Below are positions 5,583 to 8,681 of a stretch of 8,681 nucleotides of DNA, in pieces (the stretch's first letter is position 1; every line of letters starts with the position of its first letter). Source of the DNA: Bifidobacteriaceae bacterium (lineage in GTDB: Bacteria > Actinomycetota > Actinomycetes > Actinomycetales > WQXJ01); assembly GCA_031258055.1 (NCBI GenBank), contig JAIRNM010000084.1:1-8681 (forward strand). Reading direction: 5' to 3'. The notes under the pieces were generated by a model. That model searched no databases. It saw nothing but the letters and a program-made list of their open reading frames with translations, and was not told the DNA's origin. The position numbers and the translations under genes were made by a program.

Positions 5583-7021
5583 TGGGGACCTCCCGAGTCT
5601 TGAGCGGTCCGCCAACCGGGCGGATCAGCCGGCAGTCCGCCAGGGAATCCGGCCGAGCGCTGAGCGTCTTCGAAGTCGGCCACGGCTTGGCGCAAGCCGC
5701 GGGAGGCGAAGCGGCCCGCGTCACGGGCCGAAGCCTCACGCGCCCGGCGCTCGCCGCGCGGGGTGAGCACTCCAGCCCCTTTCCCGCCCAGCTTGCGGGC
5801 AATCCAGAAAAGGGCGAACACCATCACCATGAGCACCGCCGCCGCCCCGAAACCGCGTGCGACCTGGCTCGGGGTGGGGGATTTGACCAGCGTGAAAGTA
5901 GCGAAAGGCAAAGACACCATCGGTCCAGAAAAGGGGTTGAAATTGAAATAGGTGGTGTACCCGGCGGTCAGCAACACCGGCGAGGTCTCACCGATCCCCC
6001 GCGCCGTGCCCAGCACAATCGCTGTGGTCAGGCCGGATTTAGCGGTCGGCAGCACAACATGCCAGATGGTCCGCCAGCGACTCGCCCCGGTAGACAAGGA
6101 TGCCTCTTTGAGGGTGGCCGGGACCAGGCGCAAAACCACGTCGGCCGAACGCACAATGATCGGCAGGATCATGATGGTGATAGCCAAACTGGCCGCGAAG
6201 GCCGACTTGTCCAAGCCGAACGCCAGCACATAGGTGGCGTAAATGAACAGCCCGCAGATGATGGACGGCAGCGCTGTCATGGCTTCCACCACGGTCCGCA
6301 CCAGGCGGGCGAACGGGGAGGGGAACTCCGCCAAAAAAATGGCGCAGGTCAGGCCCAACGGGATAGAGATGGCTAAGGCGAAGGCGATCATTATCAGCGT
6401 GCCAACAGCCGCGTGGGCCATCCCGCCCATTGTCAACGGGTCCAGCGGCCCAGCCAAAGACATGTCGTCGGACCAGAAGTTCAGGTGCTTGAACGCCTCC
6501 GACCCGCGCGCCAAGGTGAACACCACCACTACCGCCAGCGCCAGTAGCAGCACCACCGCCGCTGAGTGGATGACCACACCGGCCACCCGATCCCAGACCG
6601 TCATCCGGTCCGCGTCCAGCGCGATCAGCGCCACAAACAGGCCCAAGAACAACAGGTAGGCCACCACTACGAAGGAGAGCGCCCCCCGCGCCGGCAAGAT
6701 CTGGCTGAACAGCCAAGCCGTCAAAGCCACCGCCGCCGATGCCGCTCCCACCGCCCGCAGCACATCCTCGCGCCGGACTTTGGCCAAGTTGCGACGCGCC
6801 TCGCCTTGGGCTGGCCCCGCCTGCGCCGCCGCGCTCGGCAAATGGGTGCGGGGATACCGCTCCGGGTTGATCGGCCGCCGCTGGACGGGGGCCGGGCTTG
6901 GGCCAGACGGCACCGGTCGACCGGGTGTTGAACTGGCCGGGACGGGGGCTGGGCTTGGGCCAGACGGCATCGGCCGACCGGGTGTTGAACTGGCGGGGAG
7001 GGAGGCGGGGGTGGTTGTCAT
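5579..7021 (-). CDS. pstA: Phosphate ABC transporter permease PstA with extended N- and C-termini
   Basis: Membrane subunit that pairs with PstC to form the phosphate channel. A 480-residue protein against about 280-300 for usual PstA. Residues 1-75 are Pro/Ser-rich and contain a 19-residue tandem repeat (PASSTPGRP-[MV]-PSGPSPAPV). Residues 76-87 are basic. Hydrophobic segments are seen at about 88-107, 112-136, 148-170, 203-231, 241-266, 274-297 and 388-409. The cytoplasmic EAA-type loop for the ATPase is ATLKEASLSTGASRWRTIW (302-320), followed by GTARGIGETSPVLL (338-351), a PstA hallmark. Residues 412-480 form a charged, probably cytoplasmic tail. GAAAGG-like sequence (GAAAGG at 6 nt) precedes the ATG; the gene starts 10 bp after the pstC stop and its TGA overlaps the pstS start. 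The N-terminal half has two extra hydrophobic segments not usual in PstA. Confidence 0.93.
   Translation of the reverse strand: MTTTPASLPASSTPGRPMPSGPSPAPVPASSTPGRPVPSGPSPAPVQRRPINPERYPRTHLPSAAAQAGPAQGEARRNLAKVRREDVLRAVGAASAAVALTAWLFSQILPARGALSFVVVAYLLFLGLFVALIALDADRMTVWDRVAGVVIHSAAVVLLLALAVVVVFTLARGSEAFKHLNFWSDDMSLAGPLDPLTMGGMAHAAVGTLIMIAFALAISIPLGLTCAIFLAEFPSPFARLVRTVVEAMTALPSIICGLFIYATYVLAFGLDKSAFAASLAITIMILPIIVRSADVVLRLVPATLKEASLSTGASRWRTIWHVVLPTAKSGLTTAIVLGTARGIGETSPVLLTAGYTTYFNFNPFSGPMVSLPFATFTLVKSPTPSQVARGFGAAAVLMVMVFALFWIARKLGGKGAGVLTPRGERRAREASARDAGRFASRGLRQAVADFEDAQRSAGFPGGLPADPPGWRTAQDSGGPQ
5588..5594 (-). promoter_or_regulatory. Ribosome binding site deciding the pstS start
   Basis: GGGAGGT on the minus strand, inside the end of pstA and 5 nt before ATG 5582. 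It favours this start over the in-frame ATG at 5615 and supports coupled translation through the ATGA overlap. Confidence 0.75.
6883..6995 (-). repeat. 57-bp tandem direct repeat in pstA 5' end (two copies)
   Basis: Two near-identical units (about 6883-6939 and 6940-6995) with a 57-bp period; I see only a few substitutions between them (for example caccggtcg against catcggccg). They encode the 19-residue Pro/Ser repeat at PstA residues ~9-46. The in-frame period means that copy-number change would lengthen or shorten the cytoplasmic N-terminus without breaking the gene. Confidence 0.85.
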
Positions 7022-7031
7022 GGGCGGCCTT

Positions 7032-8072
7032 TCAACTCGATTCCCCGGAGCGGGAGCGTTGAATGATGATTCCGGCGCCGAAGTTGACCACCATGGTGAC
7101 GGCGAACAGCACCAGCCCGGCCGCCATCAGGGCCGACAAGGCGAAATTGGAGGCCTCGCCGTGGCGCAGCGCGATCAGGGAGGAGATCGAATTGGTGCCA
7201 GTCGAGAGGATCTCCCAGTTGATGACGAAGATCGGCGATATGACCATGTAGACGGCGATGGTTTCGCCCAACGCGCGGCCCAAGCCGAGCATGGTGCCGC
7301 CGATTATCCCGCCCCGCCCAAACGGGTAAACCACTGAGCGGATCATGCCCCACTTCGAAGCGCCCAGAGCCAGCGCGCCCTCGCGTTCGCCCACTGGCGC
7401 CTGGGCGAACACCTCGCGCATGACCGAGCAGGCGATCGGCGCCACCATCATGGCCACGACCAGCCCGGCCAGGGCGGCTGAAGCAGTGAACACAGTTGGA
7501 GTCGCTAGCGGGTCATCCGGGTCGAACCGATCAACCCGGAAAATCGGTATCCAGCCGAAATGCGCGGAGATCCACCGTGCCACTGGCAACAGGTTCCCCT
7601 CCAACCAGAACATCCCCCACAGCCCATAAACCACCGATGGGATCGCGGCCATCAGATCGACCACGCCCACCAGGAATGACTTGATGCCCGGCGGCGCGTA
7701 TTCGGAAATGTACGTGGCCGTGCCGAGGGCCAGCGGCAAAGCCACCGCGATAGCTATCACAGCGATAGAAATGGTCCCGAACAGCACCGCCGCGACGCCA
7801 AACCGGCCTGAATCGGGCTCCCAGTCCTGCTCGGTGAGGAAGGCGCCACCCGCCGCTCGAATCGCTTCCGCCCCCCGGATCGCCAGGAACAAACCCACCA
7901 GGGTCATGAGCACCAGCACGACCAGCCCGGAGCCGTGCGCGCCATAGCGGAAAATGCGGTCGGCCGCGCCAATCCCGCCTTTGAGGCGCCGCGGACGCTC
8001 ATCCAACATGGATGCGGCGACCGGCCCCTGGCTTGGCGCCAAGGCTGGCGCCGACAGGTCGCTTTCGGTCAT
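7032..8072 (-). CDS. pstC: Phosphate ABC transporter permease PstC
   Basis: First gene of the operon and partner of PstA in the phosphate channel. A 346-residue protein if started at ATG 8072, where AGAGGTG lies 5 nt upstream. The frame is open to 8165, but the extra 31 residues (Arg/Gly-rich) have no ribosome site and do not resemble PstC. In the 346 numbering: a short cytoplasmic N-terminus, a first helix at ~48-66, AAVLFGTISIAVIAIAVALP (94-113), LVGVVDLMAAIPSVVYGLWG (134-153), the EAA loop GEREGALALGASKWGMIRSV (228-247) and GRALGETIAVYMV (265-277, the conserved GETxA region), then two last hydrophobic stretches. The length is near the family norm. The cognate ATPase PstB is not in the window. 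Transcription most likely starts in the gap to the right; a possible PHO box lies about 108-162 bp before the start. Confidence 0.93.
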   Translation of the reverse strand: MTESDLSAPALAPSQGPVAASMLDERPRRLKGGIGAADRIFRYGAHGSGLVVLVLMTLVGLFLAIRGAEAIRAAGGAFLTEQDWEPDSGRFGVAAVLFGTISIAVIAIAVALPLALGTATYISEYAPPGIKSFLVGVVDLMAAIPSVVYGLWGMFWLEGNLLPVARWISAHFGWIPIFRVDRFDPDDPLATPTVFTASAALAGLVVAMMVAPIACSVMREVFAQAPVGEREGALALGASKWGMIRSVVYPFGRGGIIGGTMLGLGRALGETIAVYMVISPIFVINWEILSTGTNSISSLIALRHGEASNFALSALMAAGLVLFAVTMVVNFGAGIIIQRSRSGESS

Positions 8073-8077
8073 GGAGA

Positions 8078-8084
8078 CACCTCT
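8078..8084 (-). promoter_or_regulatory. Ribosome binding site deciding the pstC start
   Basis: AGAGGTG on the minus strand, 5 nt before ATG 8072. It supports this start over the longer open frame to 8165, which has no such element. Confidence 0.7.
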
Positions 8085-8179
8085 GGGTCCGATGGCATAG
8101 ATCCGAACTAATACGCGGCCGTCCGCGCGGATTCTCACACGACCGACCGATCCCCCCGTCCGCATACGAGACTCCCAGA

Positions 8180-8234
8180 GCTAGGTAAACGGAAGTTGAA
8201 ATTCAGCGATCAAGAAAACAAACCTTGGCCAAAC
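8180..8234 (-). promoter_or_regulatory. Possible PHO box (PhoP-type 11-bp direct repeats) upstream of pstC
   Basis: Read on the minus strand, five successive 11-bp units start GTTTGGCC, GTTTGTTT, TGATCGCT, TTTCAACT and GTTTACCT. Three share GTTT exactly and a fourth shares TTT. The last two units resemble the Streptomyces PHO-box repeat GTTCACC-type (7 of 11 matches each, by my hand alignment). The final unit overlaps a possible -35 (TTTACC) with TATGCG 17 bp downstream, as expected for activator sites that overlap the -35. The position upstream of a pst operon fits phosphate control by PhoP. The match is partial and the region is A/T-rich, so chance is possible. Confidence 0.35.
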
Positions 8235-8315
8235 TTCAGCCTCCACCCCACCTTCGCCACGGCGAGATCTTGCGACTGCGGGAGAAGGACGGGGGCGGGA
8301 GCGCCAGGCAGTGTT

Positions 8316-8344
8316 CCAGTAATGACGCCTGCCCCCATTACTGG
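8316..8344. promoter_or_regulatory. Perfect 9-bp inverted repeat before the MMPL gene (possible operator)
   Basis: CCAGTAATG (8316-8324) and CATTACTGG (8336-8344) are exact reverse complements, separated by 11 bases that are mostly G/C (acgcctgcccc). The shape fits a dimeric repressor site, such as the TetR-type regulators that often control MMPL exporters, or an RNA hairpin. The left arm contains the alternative ATG at 8322. If translation starts at GTG 8385 the repeat lies about 40-70 bp upstream, in the leader or promoter. No T-run follows, so it is not an intrinsic terminator. Confidence 0.45.
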
Positions 8345-8384
8345 CACGCGGGATGGGGGCGCACTATGGAATAGCCTTGAAGCC

Positions 8385-8681
8385 GTGTTCTTGCACCTCG
8401 CACATGGAATCATCCGCCGACCGCTGACGACGGTCATTGCCTGGGCGGTCCTCGCGGTTAGCGGCGTTGGCCTGGCGATCTTCGGAGTCACCGGCGAGGG
8501 GCTGTTTGATCGCGTCAACTCTGGCGCTCCGCTGGCCGCCGATTCGGATTCAGCCGTGGCCGACCAGATCATTGAGGAGGGCGCCGGGGCTTCGCAATCA
8601 GTCACCATGGCTGTCAGCGGCGTTGACTTAGACGATCGGGACAAGCTGGCACAGATCGTTGGACCAATCGCGGATATCCGG
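8385..8681 (+). CDS. MMPL/RND-family membrane transporter, N-terminal fragment (runs off right edge)
   Basis: From GTG 8385 the frame gives (M)FLHLAHGIIRRPLTTVIAW, then a hydrophobic helix (AVLAVSGVGLAIFG), then GLFDRVNSGAPLAADSDSAVAD with QIIEEGAGASQSVTMAVSG, still open at the window end. A basic 'RRP' before the first helix, followed by an extracytoplasmic part with spaced acidic/Ser residues, fits the start of MMPL-type exporters (RND superfamily), which move lipids or hydrophobic compounds using the proton gradient. I prefer GTG 8385 because MMPL proteins usually start about 10 residues before RR, and because codons 8322-8384 have poor G/C third positions (about 10 of 20). ATG 8322 is in frame and would add 21 residues; neither start has a clear ribosome site. 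It is transcribed away from pstC. Substrate unknown. Confidence 0.7.
   Translation, partial: MFLHLAHGIIRRPLTTVIAWAVLAVSGVGLAIFGVTGEGLFDRVNSGAPLAADSDSAVADQIIEEGAGASQSVTMAVSGVDLDDRDKLAQIVGPIADIR

Larger units (their letters stand above)
8073..8384. other. Intergenic region between divergent pstC and MMPL genes
   Basis: 312 bp with no convincing gene. It should hold the promoters of both the pst operon (minus) and the transporter (plus). It is more A/T-rich around 8180-8240 than the surrounding genes. Contents seen: an 11-bp-phased GTTT array, a weak -35/-10 pair on the minus strand (TTTACC 8184-8189, 17-bp spacer, TATGCG 8161-8166), an 8-bp palindrome TTGGCCAA (8225-8232), and a perfect 9-bp inverted repeat (8316-8344). 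I see no tRNA, small RNA or terminator. Confidence 0.6.

Noticed and set aside
5582..6376. A 264-codon open frame on the plus strand opposite pstA
   Set aside because: It lies wholly inside pstA, which has clear PstA motifs and membrane helices. The product is Arg/Gln/Gly/His-rich without recognisable domains, as expected of an antisense shadow in high-GC DNA.
8073..8165. Longer pstC start giving 31 extra residues
   Set aside because: The extra stretch is Arg/Gly-rich, unlike PstC, and has no ribosome site, whereas ATG 8072 has AGAGGTG at 5 nt.
8225..8232. TTGGCCAA palindrome as a separate operator
   Set aside because: Only 8 bp, not extendable on either side and lying within the phased GTTT units; easily due to chance.
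8210..8644. A 144-codon minus-strand frame overlapping the MMPL gene
   Set aside because: The Ser/Ala/Thr-rich product has no domain. The plus strand here encodes a convincing MMPL N-terminus, so the minus frame is a shadow.
1..8681. CRISPR arrays, tRNA or rRNA genes, insertion sequences, attachment sites
   Set aside because: I looked for spaced repeats, cloverleaf-like segments, transposase motifs and terminal inverted repeats and found none that could be supported.

Overview
The window joins two unlike DNA segments. About 6.2 kb on the right (roughly 2,475-8,681) reads as chromosome of a high-GC Gram-positive bacterium, most likely Actinomycetota. The reasons are strong G/C bias at third codon positions, secreted proteins rich in Ala/Gly/Pro, and a secreted phosphate-binding-like protein with the CWGDP and YLGCG...CWLVIVPRG signatures that I associate with actinobacterial pst loci. 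The genus cannot be set from the sequence. The left ~2.47 kb has visibly lower GC in places and encodes the end of a tail-tip (lambda J-like) gene, two small tail proteins and the start of a DUF2786 gene. That arrangement is typical of tailed phages or prophages of Gram-negative hosts (Pseudomonadota).

Right part, all on the minus strand: pstC (8072-7032), pstA (7021-5579), pstS (5582-3669), then a second, PstS-like secreted protein starting at 3672. Spacings are 10 bp, a 4-base ATGA overlap and another ATGA overlap, so this is one tightly coupled phosphate-uptake operon. PstC and PstA form the membrane channel and PstS captures phosphate outside the cell, here tethered by a C-terminal membrane helix rather than a lipid anchor. 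No PstB ATPase or PhoU lies in the window; they would be expected beyond the last gene. A 312-bp gap separates pstC from a divergent gene (about 8385 onward, plus strand) encoding the N-terminus of an MMPL/RND-type membrane exporter. The gap holds a possible PHO box (11-bp-phased GTTT units) and a perfect 9-bp inverted repeat.

Left part: the PstS-like reading frame does not end as a PstS family protein. Near residue 400 (about nt 2,475) it passes without a stop into the C-terminal ~400 residues of a phage tail-tip protein, giving an 801-codon hybrid. All eight cysteines of the mature hybrid lie before the junction. Downstream are two adjoining tail genes sharing a YGL-x-[IV]-R-N module, and the start of a DUF2786 gene at the left edge.

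The hybrid is the most notable item. The simplest explanation is a chimeric assembly, or a recombination that joined phage and chromosome in frame. It should not be taken as a new fusion protein until reads spanning about 2,440-2,490 are inspected. The rest is a recognisable but slightly unusual Pst operon: order C-A-S-S2, Pro-rich repeats at the PstA N-terminus and a C-terminally anchored PstS.
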